NCBI RefSeq assembly: GCF_000378825.1
Contig: NZ_KB900388.1
Location: 1,735,947-1,799,946, forward strand
Length of the DNA stretch: 64,000 nucleotides
Direction of reading: 5' to 3'
DNA from: Salinispora vitiensis
Lineage (GTDB): Bacteria; Actinomycetota; Actinomycetes; Mycobacteriales; Micromonosporaceae
The notes beneath the pieces are model-generated. The model was not told the origin of the DNA. It made no database searches and saw only the letters and a program-made list of their open reading frames with translations. Positions 42,350 through 51,519 of the stretch are shown here, one piece after another. How positions within the stretch are numbered: the stretch's first letter is position 1; every line of letters starts with the position of its first letter. The position numbers and the translations under genes are program-made.

Positions 42350-42867
42350 CGCGCGAGCTCCTCCACGGAAGTATTCGTGCTCGTCAGGGTGGCGCTGACC
42401 CGTTTCAATCCACGCGCCAGGTTGCTCTTGACAGTGCCGGTCGAGCACCGCATGACCGCCGCCGTCTCGCTCTCGCTGAGGTCGTAGATGACCCGCAACA
42501 CCACCGTCACCCGCTGCCGGGGTGGCAGCACCGCAAGGATCTGATCGAGCTGTGCGCGGGCCGCGATCGCCTCGGCGTGATCCGCTCCCGAGGGCCCCCA
42601 ATCCGCCACCGCCGGCACGGGGACCGGGACGGGGACCAGATGGCTACGCCGACCGCGGTCCCGCACCAGGTTGACCAAGACGGTGCGCGCGTACCCCTCG
42701 GGTGAGTCGAGCCGCCGGGACCAGTGCCGGGCCAGCCGGAGTAAGGCCGTCTGGAGCAGATCTTCGGCCTCAGCCGCATCCGGCACCAACAGCCGCGCGA
42801 GGCGGAGCAGCCCGTCAGCGTGGTTCCGCACGAACTGGGTGAACGACTCTTCTTCTGAGGGGGTCAC
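42346..42867 (-). CDS. ECF/SigE-family RNA polymerase sigma factor
   Basis: This 173-aa sigma factor has region 2 ('FTQFVRNHADGLLRLARLLV', then 'AEDLLQTALLRLARHW', then 'SPEGYARTVLVNLVRDRGRR'). Region 4 follows ('LAVLPPRQRVTVVLRVIYDL', then 'SESETAAVMRCSTGTVKSNL'). The GTG at 42867 is the likely start; the frame is open far upstream but the product has no family features there. It overlaps the following membrane gene by 4 bases. Sigma factors of this class direct small stress regulons and are usually held by a co-transcribed membrane anti-sigma factor, a role the next gene could fill. Confidence 0.85.
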   Translation of the reverse strand: MTPSEEESFTQFVRNHADGLLRLARLLVPDAAEAEDLLQTALLRLARHWSRRLDSPEGYARTVLVNLVRDRGRRSHLVPVPVPVPAVADWGPSGADHAEAIAARAQLDQILAVLPPRQRVTVVLRVIYDLSESETAAVMRCSTGTVKSNLARGLKRVSATLTSTNTSVEELAR

Positions 42868-43047
42868 AGTCAACAGGACGAGACCGGGCTCCGGGAGGTT
42901 GCACGCCGGCAACCACCCCGTCGGCGAAGTCGCGCCACGTGGCACCGACGGAGGGCGCCAAGGTCCGTACCGGCCTGCCCCACCGGGGGCGGGACGGCTG
43001 GTGCGGCAGCCGAGACAGAGGCGGGCAGGAGGACGTACCCTTTCGGC

Positions 43048-43842
43048 ATGTCCACCCCCGCCGCTGGCGCAACCACCCTCGCGCCACGCCGGTCCAGCCG
43101 GTTCGTTGCCTGGGTACGCGCGTGGCGTGCCGGGCTGGTGCCGTTCGACGAGGTCGCCGACGCCATCGCCGGTGACGAGGAGCACCTGGTCGCCGACGCA
43201 CCCGGGACCTGGACCGATGTCCCCCTGCCCGCGGCCCTGCCCACGCTCGCCAAGCTCTCGCCCGATGTGATCCGCCTGGTGCTGCCCGCGCCCGGTGACC
43301 CGCGCGGGCTGCCCGGCCCGGGCGACTTCGCCGGCGCCGCCCTGCTCGCTGGCGAGGGCGTGGTCGCCGGTTCACTTGGCCTGGTCCCGCAGCTGCGCAC
43401 CCACACCTCCGGCTCCGGCGACGTCTTCGAGACCGTGCTGTGGCGGAGCTACCCGCTACCGGCCGACGCGGCGGCCGCATCGCTCGCCCTCCCCGGGGCG
43501 GCAGAGGCCGAGGCGGAGCTGGCCGCCGCTCTCGCCGAGACCACCGCCACCCTGACCCGGCTCGACGTAGCCCAGTGGCGGCCGGAGCTGGCCGGGGCGC
43601 TGGAGGCGCTGCGCCGGCCCGACGGCACCACCGACCTGCCACCTGGCTTCGACCCCCGCGCCCGCCGGCTCTTCGCCCGGGCCGCCGTGCTGGACCAGGT
43701 GCTCGCCCTGGCGGGGCAGGCCGCCCCCGGGGGCGCAGTCAACAACTACGAGGCCCAGCAGCGCGACGCGGCGCTGCGCCCGTTGACCAGCGCCTGTCGG
43801 CAGGCGCTGGCCGCCGCCTGCAACGCCCCGCTCCGCCCGTAG
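43048..43842 (+). CDS. Conserved hypothetical protein, 264 aa
   Basis: This soluble protein is rich in Ala, Leu and Pro. The first part reads 'FVAWVRAWRAGLVPFDEVAD' and 'LAKLSPDVIRLVLPAPGDPR', the C-terminal part is helical ('EAEAELAAALAETTATLTRL'), and it ends 'RQALAAACNAPLRP'. I know similar proteins only as unannotated actinomycete proteins. It is divergent from the sigma gene and convergent with the HAD phosphatase gene, 19 bp away. No catalytic motif is visible. Confidence 0.65.
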   Translation: MSTPAAGATTLAPRRSSRFVAWVRAWRAGLVPFDEVADAIAGDEEHLVADAPGTWTDVPLPAALPTLAKLSPDVIRLVLPAPGDPRGLPGPGDFAGAALLAGEGVVAGSLGLVPQLRTHTSGSGDVFETVLWRSYPLPADAAAASLALPGAAEAEAELAAALAETTATLTRLDVAQWRPELAGALEALRRPDGTTDLPPGFDPRARRLFARAAVLDQVLALAGQAAPGGAVNNYEAQQRDAALRPLTSACRQALAAACNAPLRP

Positions 43843-43861
43843 CGACCCCGGCAGCCGGGCG

Positions 43862-44641
43862 TTAGATCTCGTCGATCAGGTCGGCCACCGAGCTCACGAT
43901 CCGCGACGGCCGGTACGGGTAGCGCTCGGCCTCCGTCCGGCTGCTGATGCCGGTGAGGACCAGGATCGTCTCCAACCCCGCCTCAAGCCCGCAGAGGATG
44001 TCGGTGTCCATCCGGTCGCCGATCATCGCCGTTGACTCGGAGTGCGCGTCAATCGTGTTCAACGCCGACCGCATCATCATCGGGTTCGGCTTACCGACGA
44101 AGTACGGCTCCACACCCGTCGCCTTCGACACCATCGCGGCGACCGAACCGGCGGCGGGCAACGCGCCCTCCATCGACGGCCCGGTCACGTCGGGGTTCGT
44201 GCAGATGAAGCGGGCCCCGTCATTGATCAGCCGGATCGCCTTGGTGATCGCCTCGAAGCTGTAGGTACGGGTCTCCCCCAGGACCACGTAGTCGGGCGCG
44301 AAGTCGCTGAGCACGTAGCCGACCGCGTGCAGCGCCGTGGTCAGCCCGGCCTCCCCGATCACGTACGCGGTGCCGCCCGGCCGCTGATCGGCCAGGAACT
44401 GGGCGGTGGCCAACGCGGACGACCAGATCGCGGACTCCGGCACGTCCAGCCCCATCCGGACCAACCGGGCCTGCAGATCGCGCGGAGTGTAGATGGAGTT
44501 GTTGGTCAACACCAGGAACGGCCGGCCGGAGGAGCGCAGTCGGGCGATGAACTCCGGCGCGCCGGGCACCGGCTGCCCCTCGTGCACCAGCACCCCGTCC
44601 ATGTCGGTGAGCCAGCTCTGGACAGGCTTACGATCATTCAT
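43862..44641 (-). CDS. HAD-IIA phosphatase (NagD-like)
   Basis: This 259-aa cytoplasmic phosphatase has the nucleophile motif 'SWLTDMDGVLVHEG', motif II 'VLTNNSIYTPRDL', the catalytic Lys in 'YFVGKPNPMMMRSAL' and motif III 'TAMIGDRMDTDILCG'. The C2-type cap sits between. Such enzymes dephosphorylate nucleotides, pyridoxal phosphate or sugar phosphates; which one applies here cannot be told. Start at the ATG at 44641. It lies 34 bp downstream of hemH on the same strand and may be co-transcribed with it. Confidence 0.9.
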   Translation of the reverse strand: MNDRKPVQSWLTDMDGVLVHEGQPVPGAPEFIARLRSSGRPFLVLTNNSIYTPRDLQARLVRMGLDVPESAIWSSALATAQFLADQRPGGTAYVIGEAGLTTALHAVGYVLSDFAPDYVVLGETRTYSFEAITKAIRLINDGARFICTNPDVTGPSMEGALPAAGSVAAMVSKATGVEPYFVGKPNPMMMRSALNTIDAHSESTAMIGDRMDTDILCGLEAGLETILVLTGISSRTEAERYPYRPSRIVSSVADLIDEI

Positions 44642-44675
44642 CTCTCGGATCCCTGATGTCGGGCCGCCGAAGCGG

Positions 44676-45707
44676 TCAGGAGGGGCGGCGGGCCGGAACG
44701 CAGCAGGCTGTCGGGCAGGTGTCCCACATCGGCAGGCCACCGAGGCGCCGGCGCAACGTCGCGCCAGCCGGATCGGTGCGCTCCCGGACCAGTTCGCGCA
44801 CCATCGCCACGAACCGGGAGTCGGTGCCCGGCGTGGCGGCCCGGACGAAGTCCAGACCGAGCTGCTTGGCGGTCTCCCGGGCTTCGGTGTCCAGATCCCA
44901 CACCACCTCAAGGTGGTCGGAAACGAACCCGATCGGGCTGACCACCACCCCGGTGACGCCCTGCCCGGGCAGCTCGGCGAGGTGGTCGTTGACGTCCGGC
45001 TCCAGCCAGGGTACCTGCGGGGGCCCGGAGCGACTCTGCCACACCAGGTCATAGGCCAGGTCGGGGGCGGCGGCGGCGTGCACCAGCCGAGCGGTCTCCG
45101 CCAGCTGTGCCTCGTACCGGCCGCCATGCGGGCCGGCCGCTGCCGCCGCGGCGGTGGGGACCGAGTGGGCGGTGAAGACGATCCGGGTGCTGTCCCGCCG
45201 GGCCGGGTCCAGCTGGGCCAACGCCGTGCGCACCGCATCGACGTGCGGCTCGACGAACCCGGGGTGGTCCCAGAACTGACGGAGCTTCTCGATCACCGGA
45301 GCATCCGCGCCGACCGCCGCGCGGGCCGCGGCGATGTCCTCCTGGTACTGCCGGCAGGAGGAGTAGCCGCCGAGAGCGCTGGTCACGAAGGCCAGGGCCC
45401 GTTCGACCCCGTCGTCGCGCATCTGCGCCACTGTGTCGGCGAGCATCGGATCCCAGTTCCGGTTGCCCCAGTAGACCGGCAGGTCAACGCCGTTGGCGGC
45501 GAAGTCGTCCCGAATCGCGGCGAGTAGTTCCCGACACTGCTGGTTGATCGGTGACACCCCACCGAAGTGCTGGTAGTGCTCGGCCACCTCGGCCAGCCGC
45601 TCCGGCGGCACGCCCCGGCCCCGGGTCACGTTCTGCAGGAACGGCATCACGTCCTCGGGCCGTTCCGGCCCGCCGAAAGAAACCAGCACCACCGCGTCGT
45701 ACGCCAT
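44676..45707 (-). CDS. hemH: Ferrochelatase (coproporphyrin III type expected)
   Basis: This 343-aa enzyme inserts iron into porphyrin. It has the catalytic His in 'VFTAHSVPTAAAA' and the family stretches 'VVLVSFGGPERPEDV', 'SPINQQCRELL' and 'VSPIGFVSDHLEVVWDLD'. A C-terminal Cys group 'WDTCPTACC' plus an internal 'SSCRQYQ' can bind the [2Fe-2S] cluster known in actinobacterial ferrochelatases. Actinobacteria use the coproporphyrin-dependent route, so coproporphyrin III is the likely substrate (family knowledge). ATG at 45707. It follows fabG1-inhA in the order known from mycobacteria, but a terminator hairpin lies between inhA and this gene. Confidence 0.93.
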   Translation of the reverse strand: MAYDAVVLVSFGGPERPEDVMPFLQNVTRGRGVPPERLAEVAEHYQHFGGVSPINQQCRELLAAIRDDFAANGVDLPVYWGNRNWDPMLADTVAQMRDDGVERALAFVTSALGGYSSCRQYQEDIAAARAAVGADAPVIEKLRQFWDHPGFVEPHVDAVRTALAQLDPARRDSTRIVFTAHSVPTAAAAAAGPHGGRYEAQLAETARLVHAAAAPDLAYDLVWQSRSGPPQVPWLEPDVNDHLAELPGQGVTGVVVSPIGFVSDHLEVVWDLDTEARETAKQLGLDFVRAATPGTDSRFVAMVRELVRERTDPAGATLRRRLGGLPMWDTCPTACCVPARRPS

Positions 45708-45741
45708 GGCCTCATTCTTCCCCGGTGGCTCGGTGACCGGA

Positions 45742-45778
45742 CGACGGCCCCTGCGGCGCAGCACGGCAGGGGCCGTCG
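45742..45778 (-). terminator. Intercistronic hairpin between inhA and hemH
   Basis: A perfect 13-bp stem (CGACGGCCCCTGC with its complement) encloses an 11-base loop. It starts 7 bp after the inhA stop codon, so it may end most fabG1-inhA transcripts or protect that mRNA's 3' end. Confidence 0.75.
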
Positions 45779-45784
45779 GCCAAG

Positions 45785-46552
45785 TCAGGCGCCGATGGCG
45801 TGGTAGCCGCCATCGACGTGGACGATCTCGCCGGTGGTCGCCGGGAACCAGTCGGAGAGCAGCGCCAGGCAGGCCCGGGCGGCCGGCTCACAGTCGGTGA
45901 GGTTCCAGCCCAGCGGGGCCCGCGCCGACCAGGCGTCCTCGAACTGCTCGAAGCCGGGGATCGACTTCGCGGCGACGGTACGCAGCGGCCCGGCCGCGAC
46001 CAGGTTGCTGCGGATGCCCTTCGGGCCCAGGTGCAGCGCCAGGTAGCGGCTGGCGGACTCCAGGCCGGCCTTGGCCACGCCCATCCAGTCGTAGACCGGC
46101 CACGCCTTGGTGGCGTCGAAGGTGAGCCCGACCACCGAGCTTCCCGATGCCATCAGCGGCAGCGCCGCGGTGGCGAGGGCCTGGTACGAGTAGGTCGAGA
46201 CGTGCACGGCCGTCGCGACGTCCTCCCAGGGCGCGTCGAGGAAGCCGCCGCCGAGGCAGCTCTGCGGGGCGAAGCCGATGGAGTGGACGATCCCGTCGAG
46301 GCCGTCGACGTGTTCCCGGACCCGGTCGCCGAGCGCGGCGAGGTGGTCGCGGTTGGTCACGTCCAGTTCGATTACCGGAGCTGGCTCGGGCAGCCGCTTG
46401 GCGATCCGCTCGACCAGGGAGAGCCGACCGTAGCCGGTGAGTATCACCTGTGCGCCGTTCTCCTGCGCGAGTCGCGCCACCGAGAAGGCGATCGAGGCGT
46501 CGGTGATGACGCCGGTGACCAGCAGCCGTTTACCGGCGAGCAGTCCTGACAT
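45785..46552 (-). CDS. inhA: Enoyl-ACP reductase, InhA/FabI type
   Basis: This 255-aa NADH-dependent enzyme carries out the last step of the fatty-acid elongation cycle. The N-terminus is the FabI-type nucleotide motif 'LLVTGVITDASIAFSVARL'. The catalytic Tyr and Lys are in 'YDWMGVAKAGLESASRYLA', the same spacing as Tyr158/Lys165 of the mycobacterial enzyme. The C-terminus is 'TGEIVHVDGGYHAIGA'. It lies 14 bp after fabG1 in the same operon. It is the expected target class of triclosan- and isoniazid-type inhibitors. Confidence 0.95.
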   Translation of the reverse strand: MSGLLAGKRLLVTGVITDASIAFSVARLAQENGAQVILTGYGRLSLVERIAKRLPEPAPVIELDVTNRDHLAALGDRVREHVDGLDGIVHSIGFAPQSCLGGGFLDAPWEDVATAVHVSTYSYQALATAALPLMASGSSVVGLTFDATKAWPVYDWMGVAKAGLESASRYLALHLGPKGIRSNLVAAGPLRTVAAKSIPGFEQFEDAWSARAPLGWNLTDCEPAARACLALLSDWFPATTGEIVHVDGGYHAIGA

Positions 46553-46566
46553 GTCGATGTCTCCTC

Positions 46567-47313
<747 letters not shown>

Positions 47314-47467
47314 TCAGCTCAGAAGATCTCCACGTCGCGTCGGAGCCTAGGGGTTACCGGCAGGTAAGCGCTAACGCGCCACGGCACCGACAAGCGAAAC
47401 CCACCGCAATCACCCGGCGACCGTCACCCCCGCCCCAGCCCGCTTCGATGCCCCACCGACCAGGGTG

Positions 47468-47766
47468 TACGATGGCGCCGTTTTGCGAGCCCGCCTCACG
47501 ACTCGCAGCCCCGGGCCCCGCCGACCGCAGGAGGTGATCGCTGTGCGAGATAGCGATCCTCCGAGTCGTGGCCGGGCCGACCGTCAGCCCCGCTGAGTCC
47601 CGAAAGCACGGCTGACAAACCCGCTCCCTCGCACCCCTGCCGGCCCACACCGGACCGAGCACCGGTGGACGGTCGGAGCTGCCGGCCACGACTTTGTGTG
47701 CGCGTTCTGACCACCCACCCGCGGGCCCTCGACGCCCGCGCCCAGTCGCCACCGGAGCCAACCCCC
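47468..47766 (+). promoter_or_regulatory. Promoter (-10 TACGAT) and ~285-nt leader of the 28-residue membrane gene
   Basis: TACGAT at 47468-47473 is a good -10. The following ~285 bases precede a 29-codon gene and contain a short ORF with an excellent ribosome site folded into a hairpin (47530-47562). A leader ten times longer than needed for so small a gene suggests RNA-level control. No known riboswitch class is recognised. Confidence 0.45.
47543..47596 (+). CDS. 17-codon upstream ORF (possible leader peptide)
   Basis: AGGAGGT lies 7 bases before a GTG, an ideal ribosome site. The frame encodes VRDSDPPSRGRADRQPR and stops at 47596. The start codon sits in the loop of a hairpin whose arms (GGAGG with ATCGCT, against AGCGATC with CTCC) enclose the ribosome site. 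The peptide has four Arg and three Pro codons. Coding is plausible but unproven. Confidence 0.4.
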   Translation: MRDSDPPSRGRADRQPR

Positions 47767-47853
47767 ATGAGCCGTTACGTCGCCCCCCTGGGCTTCACCC
47801 TGGCCGCGGTCTGGGTGGCCGTCCTCTTCGTCCTGGCCGGCGGCGGTCACTGA
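47767..47853 (+). CDS. 28-residue single-helix membrane protein
   Basis: The short frame encodes a start of MSRYVAPLGF followed by one hydrophobic helix (TLAAVWVAVLFVLAG) and ends GGH. Very similar micro-proteins with the same opening are familiar from actinomycete genomes, which argues that it is real despite its size. The ribosome site is weak (the upstream CCGGAGCC is the best candidate). No function is known; many proteins of this size tune larger membrane complexes. Confidence 0.55.
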   Translation: MSRYVAPLGFTLAAVWVAVLFVLAGGGH

Positions 47854-47893
47854 CCGCCGCCGCGCCCGCGAAGTGGACTGGCATGATCCGGAC

Positions 47894-48385
47894 GTGCGGA
47901 AGATGTTTGTCCTAGGCGGACTCGTCATCTCGCTGACCGCCTGCGGGGCGCTCGGCGATATTGACCGGAGCAAGCGCTACAAAGTTAACTCTCCCTCCAT
48001 GGAGCCAACGATCGCGGAAGGTTCGGTTGTCACCGCCAAGGTGGTTAAGCCGGGCGACTACCAGCCGCGCGTCGGCGACATTGTGGTGTTCGATCCACCA
48101 GACAGCTACGGCTGGAACCCCGACGGAGCGCCACGGATCTCACGAGTGGTGGCCGTCGCCGGGGATACCGTCGCTTGCTGCGACGCTCAGGGGCGGATCT
48201 TCCGGAATGGCACTGTCCAAGACGAGCCCTATGTGAAGGAGCCAGCCTTCTCGACGGCGTTCGAGCACCTCACCGTGCCCGCGGGCAAGCTCTACCTCCT
48301 CGGCGACCTCCGAGGGGCGGCCAACGACTCCTCGCACAACGGCCCGGTGGCGGCAGGAAATGTGATCGGCATTATCAAACGCTGA
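47894..48385 (+). CDS. S26 signal-peptidase-like lipoprotein
   Basis: This 163-aa protein has a lipoprotein signal (VRKMFVLGGLVISLTAC, lipobox SLTAC), so it is anchored outside the membrane by lipid rather than by a helix. S26 boxes are 'VNSPSMEPTIAEGSVV' (catalytic Ser present), 'GDIVVFDPP', 'RISRVVAVAGDTVACC' and 'LYLLGDLRGAANDSS'. The position of the catalytic Lys (before Arg-Val-Val) is Ser, so classical Ser-Lys peptidase chemistry looks impossible. GTG at 47894 supplies the positive N-region; ATG at 47903 is the alternative. CATGAT at 47882-47887 could be a -10 for a leaderless message. It is one of two degenerate S26 proteins in this window. Confidence 0.7.
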   Translation: MRKMFVLGGLVISLTACGALGDIDRSKRYKVNSPSMEPTIAEGSVVTAKVVKPGDYQPRVGDIVVFDPPDSYGWNPDGAPRISRVVAVAGDTVACCDAQGRIFRNGTVQDEPYVKEPAFSTAFEHLTVPAGKLYLLGDLRGAANDSSHNGPVAAGNVIGIIKR

Positions 48386-48479
48386 GCACGCAGCCGGGGC
48401 ATGTGTCGCACATCAGCCGACGGAGGACGGCTGGCTGCCACCGGTGCCCGGTCTTGGAAGCTGCGTGACAGATCGAGGA

Positions 48480-49430
48480 TCAGACGATCCGGGACGACCA
48501 CAGCAGACTCGTCGCCCCGGCGCAGAGCGCCAGCAGCAGCGCCACCCCGGCGTACCACTGGGTGATCTCGCGCGGTTCGGTCCGGAACCCGATCGACGAA
48601 CCCATGTCCTGGTAGACCTGCTTCAGCTCGCGCACCGAGGCCGCCTCGTAGAAGTACCCGTCGGTCGTCTCCGCCAGATCCGCCAGGGCGAGCCGGTCCA
48701 CCGGCACCCGTTGGCGTTGGCCACCGATGTCGACCTGACCGCCATCGGTCCCGAAGGCGATCGTGGAGACGGCGACATTAGCGGCCTGCGCCGCCGCGGC
48801 GGCCTCCTCCACCGACCGACCCGACGTGCGATAGCCGTCGGAGAGCAACACGATCCGGGCCGGCGGAACCCCGGCCGCGCCGTCGGCCGGCACCGACCGG
48901 ATCGCCTCCAGACAGGTGAAGACCGCCTCCCCGGTCGCCGTCGACTCGGCCAGTGCCAGGCCGTTGATGGCGGTGACCACGGCCTGCCGGTCCTTGGTCG
49001 GCGGCACCAGCAGGTTGGCCGCCTTCGCGAACGAGACCAGCCCGAGGTTGTAGCTGGCCGGCAGCTCGGCGATGAACTGCTGGGCCGCCTCCTGGGCCGC
49101 CGCCAGCCGGTTCGGGGCCACATCGTCGGCCTGCATGGACAGGGAGACGTCGACAGCGAGCATGATGGTGGCCCGTTCCAGGGGCTGCCGAGTGTCGATC
49201 GACGGCCGGGCCAGCGCCGTGGCGAGCACCAGCAGACAGAGGAGGAACGCGGTCGCCGGTACGTGCCGACGCCACCCCAGGCCCTTCGGCGCGATCGTAC
49301 GCAGCAGCTCCACATTCGTGAACCGCAGCGCGTACGCCCGGCGGTGCAGCTGCCGCCACACGTACAGCCCGGCGAGGACGAACACCGGCAGTACGGCCAG
49401 GAGCCACCACGGTTGTAGAAAACGAATCAT
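48480..49430 (-). CDS. VWA-domain membrane protein (BatA-like)
   Basis: This is a 316-aa protein with two N-terminal helices ('PWWLLAVLPVFVLAGLYVW', 'ATAFLLCLLVLATALARP'). A von Willebrand A domain follows with the metal site 'LAVDVSLSMQADDV' (DxSxS) and 'IVLLSDGYRTSG', and there is a C-terminal helix. It is the third gene of a moxR-DUF58-VWA set, overlapping the DUF58 gene by 4 bases. MoxR-VWA systems work as ATP-driven chaperone or metal-insertion complexes; the client is not known here. Confidence 0.9.
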   Translation of the reverse strand: MIRFLQPWWLLAVLPVFVLAGLYVWRQLHRRAYALRFTNVELLRTIAPKGLGWRRHVPATAFLLCLLVLATALARPSIDTRQPLERATIMLAVDVSLSMQADDVAPNRLAAAQEAAQQFIAELPASYNLGLVSFAKAANLLVPPTKDRQAVVTAINGLALAESTATGEAVFTCLEAIRSVPADGAAGVPPARIVLLSDGYRTSGRSVEEAAAAAQAANVAVSTIAFGTDGGQVDIGGQRQRVPVDRLALADLAETTDGYFYEAASVRELKQVYQDMGSSIGFRTEPREITQWYAGVALLLALCAGATSLLWSSRIV

Positions 49431-50443
49431 CGTGTCGTCCCCCGGGTGCGGGTGTGCCGCTGCGCGGCGACGAAACGCACCATGTCCAGCAGCCAGTCTC
49501 GGTCAGTACGCAGTCTCAGGTGGGCAGCGCCCCCGGCGCGGAGCGCCGCGGCGATCTCGGCGCGCTGGGCGGCAGCGGCCTCGGCGTAGCGGTGGCGCAG
49601 CCGCGGGTCGCCCGTCCGTACCTCGTGCAGTTCGCCGGTCTCCGGGTCAACCACCGGCAGGACACCCACGTCGGGCAGTTCCAGCTCCCGCGGATCGAGT
49701 ACCTCGATGGCCAGCACGTCGTGGCGTACCCGCAGCTTGCGCAGCGGCCGGGCCCACTGGGCCGGTGGCGCCAGGAAGTCGGAGATGACGACCGCCACCC
49801 CACGTCGGCGCGGCGGCCGGTTCAACCGGTCGACCAGGGCGCCGAGGTCGCCACGGCCCGGCCGGATCTCGGTACCGGCGACGGCCCGGACCAGCGCCTG
49901 CACCTCCCGGCGACCGGAGCGCGCGGGCAGCCGGGTGAACCGGCCGGTGGCAGTCGGCGTGCCCCGGCCGGCGGCGGCCGGCTCACCCCCGGTGCCGATC
50001 ACCGCGCCGATCCGGTTGCCGCCCCGGCTGGTCAGGTGTGCCAGCGCCGCGGCGGCGGCCACCACCACGTCCCGCTTGAGCCAGCGGCCGGTGCCGAAAT
50101 CGAGGCTGGCCGAGAGGTCCACCGCAAGCCACGTCTCCAACTCCCGGTCCGCCACCGTGCGCCGCACGTGCGGCATCGTGGTACGCGCCGTGACCGGCCA
50201 GTCCATCCGCCGCACGTCGTCGCCCGGGCGGTATTCGCGCGTGTCCCCCGCCTCGCTCCCAGGACCGGGTAGCAGGCCGACGTAGTCGCCTTGGAGCAGA
50301 CCGTCGAGCTTACGGGTGACGAGCAGGTGCAGCCGGGACAACGCGGCCTCGGTGCGCCGACCGGCGGTGGGATCGACGGAGTCGCGACCGGTGGCGTCGG
50401 TTGGCCGACCGGCGGGTGGGATCACGGCTGCTGCCCGTGCCAC
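49427..50443 (-). CDS. DUF58-family protein
   Basis: This 338-aa cytoplasmic protein carries the DUF58 core 'GDDVRRMDWPVTARTTMPHV' and a VWA-like fold ('TWLAVDLSASLDFG'; 'VAVVISDFLAPPAQW'). It acts with the MoxR ATPase encoded just upstream and the VWA membrane protein downstream. The GTG at 50443 overlaps the end of moxR by 22 bases; an in-frame later start is possible because the first ~25 residues are low-complexity. Confidence 0.9.
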   Translation of the reverse strand: MARAAAVIPPAGRPTDATGRDSVDPTAGRRTEAALSRLHLLVTRKLDGLLQGDYVGLLPGPGSEAGDTREYRPGDDVRRMDWPVTARTTMPHVRRTVADRELETWLAVDLSASLDFGTGRWLKRDVVVAAAAALAHLTSRGGNRIGAVIGTGGEPAAAGRGTPTATGRFTRLPARSGRREVQALVRAVAGTEIRPGRGDLGALVDRLNRPPRRRGVAVVISDFLAPPAQWARPLRKLRVRHDVLAIEVLDPRELELPDVGVLPVVDPETGELHEVRTGDPRLRHRYAEAAAAQRAEIAAALRAGGAAHLRLRTDRDWLLDMVRFVAAQRHTRTRGTTR

Positions 50444-51519
50444 CCGGCGCCGGGTGGCACGGCCGGGGCCGGGGTGGCCTGTTGGCGCGGCGCCACCGTG
50501 GGTAGTGGGATCGTCGCCATCACCCGGCCGACGACGTGGTCGGCTGGCACCTCATCGGCCAGCGCGTCGTAGCTCAGCACCAGCCGGTGCCGCAGGATGT
50601 CCGGCGCGATGTCCTGCACGTCCTGGGGCAACGCGTAGTCCCGGCCGCGCAGCAGCGCCAGGGCCCGGGTCGCGCGGACCAGGCCGAGCGAGGCTCGCGG
50701 GCTCGCACCGTACTGGATGTGCTGGGCGACGTCGGGCATGCCGTGCTCGGCGGGGGTCCGGGTGGCCAGCACCAACCGGACCGCGTAGTCGACCAGGGCA
50801 TTGTGCACGAAGACCTGGTCCGCCTTACGTTGTAGCGCGACCAGGTCGGCGGTGGCGAACACCGGGGCGGCTTCCGGCGGCGCCACGCCCATCCGGTACA
50901 CGATCTCCCGCTCCTCGGCGGCTGTCGGGTAACCGACGACGATCTTCATGAGGAACCGGTCCCGCTGCGCCTCCGGCAGCGGGTAGACACCCTCCTGCTC
51001 GATCGGGTTCTGGGTGGCCATCACGAGGAACGGGTCCGGCACCCGGTGCGTCTCGCCACCGATCGAGACCTGCCGCTCACTCATCACTTCCAGGAGCGCC
51101 GACTGCACCTTCGCGGGCGCCCGATTGATCTCGTCGGCGAGCAGGAAGTTGACGAACACCGGCCCAAGTTCGACATCGAACTTCTCGCTCGACTGCCGGT
51201 AGATCCGGGTGCCCATGATGTCCGCCGGCACCAGGTCCGGCGTGAACTGCACCCGGCCGAACGACCCGCCGACCACCGTGGCGAGAGTGTCCACGGCGAG
51301 CGTCTTCGCCACCCCCGGCACCCCCTCCAGCAGGCAGTGCCCCCGCGCCAGCAGCGCGACGAGCATCCGCTCCACCATCCGGTCCTGCCCGACGATCACC
51401 CGCTTGACCTCGAACAGCGCCTTTTCCAGCAGGGTGGCGTCCGCGGCCGGAGTGCTCTGCGCGGCCGGCGGGGTCGACCCGCCGGAGGTCCAGGTATCGG
51501 GCGTGCTCGGCTGGGCCAC
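50422..51519 (-). CDS. MoxR-family AAA+ ATPase
   Basis: This is a 365-aa cytoplasmic ATPase. Walker A is 'LLEGVPGVAKTLAVDTLA', Walker B 'FLLADEINRAPAKVQSALLE' and sensor 1 'VMATQNPIEQEGVYPLPEAQ'. MoxR-specific residues such as 'RVQFTPDLVPADIMG' are present. The start is the GTG at 51519 with GGAGG upstream; the longer frame reaches into the spacer. It is the first gene of the moxR-DUF58-VWA operon. A short Pro/Ala tail ends the protein. Confidence 0.92.
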   Translation of the reverse strand: MAQPSTPDTWTSGGSTPPAAQSTPAADATLLEKALFEVKRVIVGQDRMVERMLVALLARGHCLLEGVPGVAKTLAVDTLATVVGGSFGRVQFTPDLVPADIMGTRIYRQSSEKFDVELGPVFVNFLLADEINRAPAKVQSALLEVMSERQVSIGGETHRVPDPFLVMATQNPIEQEGVYPLPEAQRDRFLMKIVVGYPTAAEEREIVYRMGVAPPEAAPVFATADLVALQRKADQVFVHNALVDYAVRLVLATRTPAEHGMPDVAQHIQYGASPRASLGLVRATRALALLRGRDYALPQDVQDIAPDILRHRLVLSYDALADEVPADHVVGRVMATIPLPTVAPRQQATPAPAVPPGAGWHGQQP

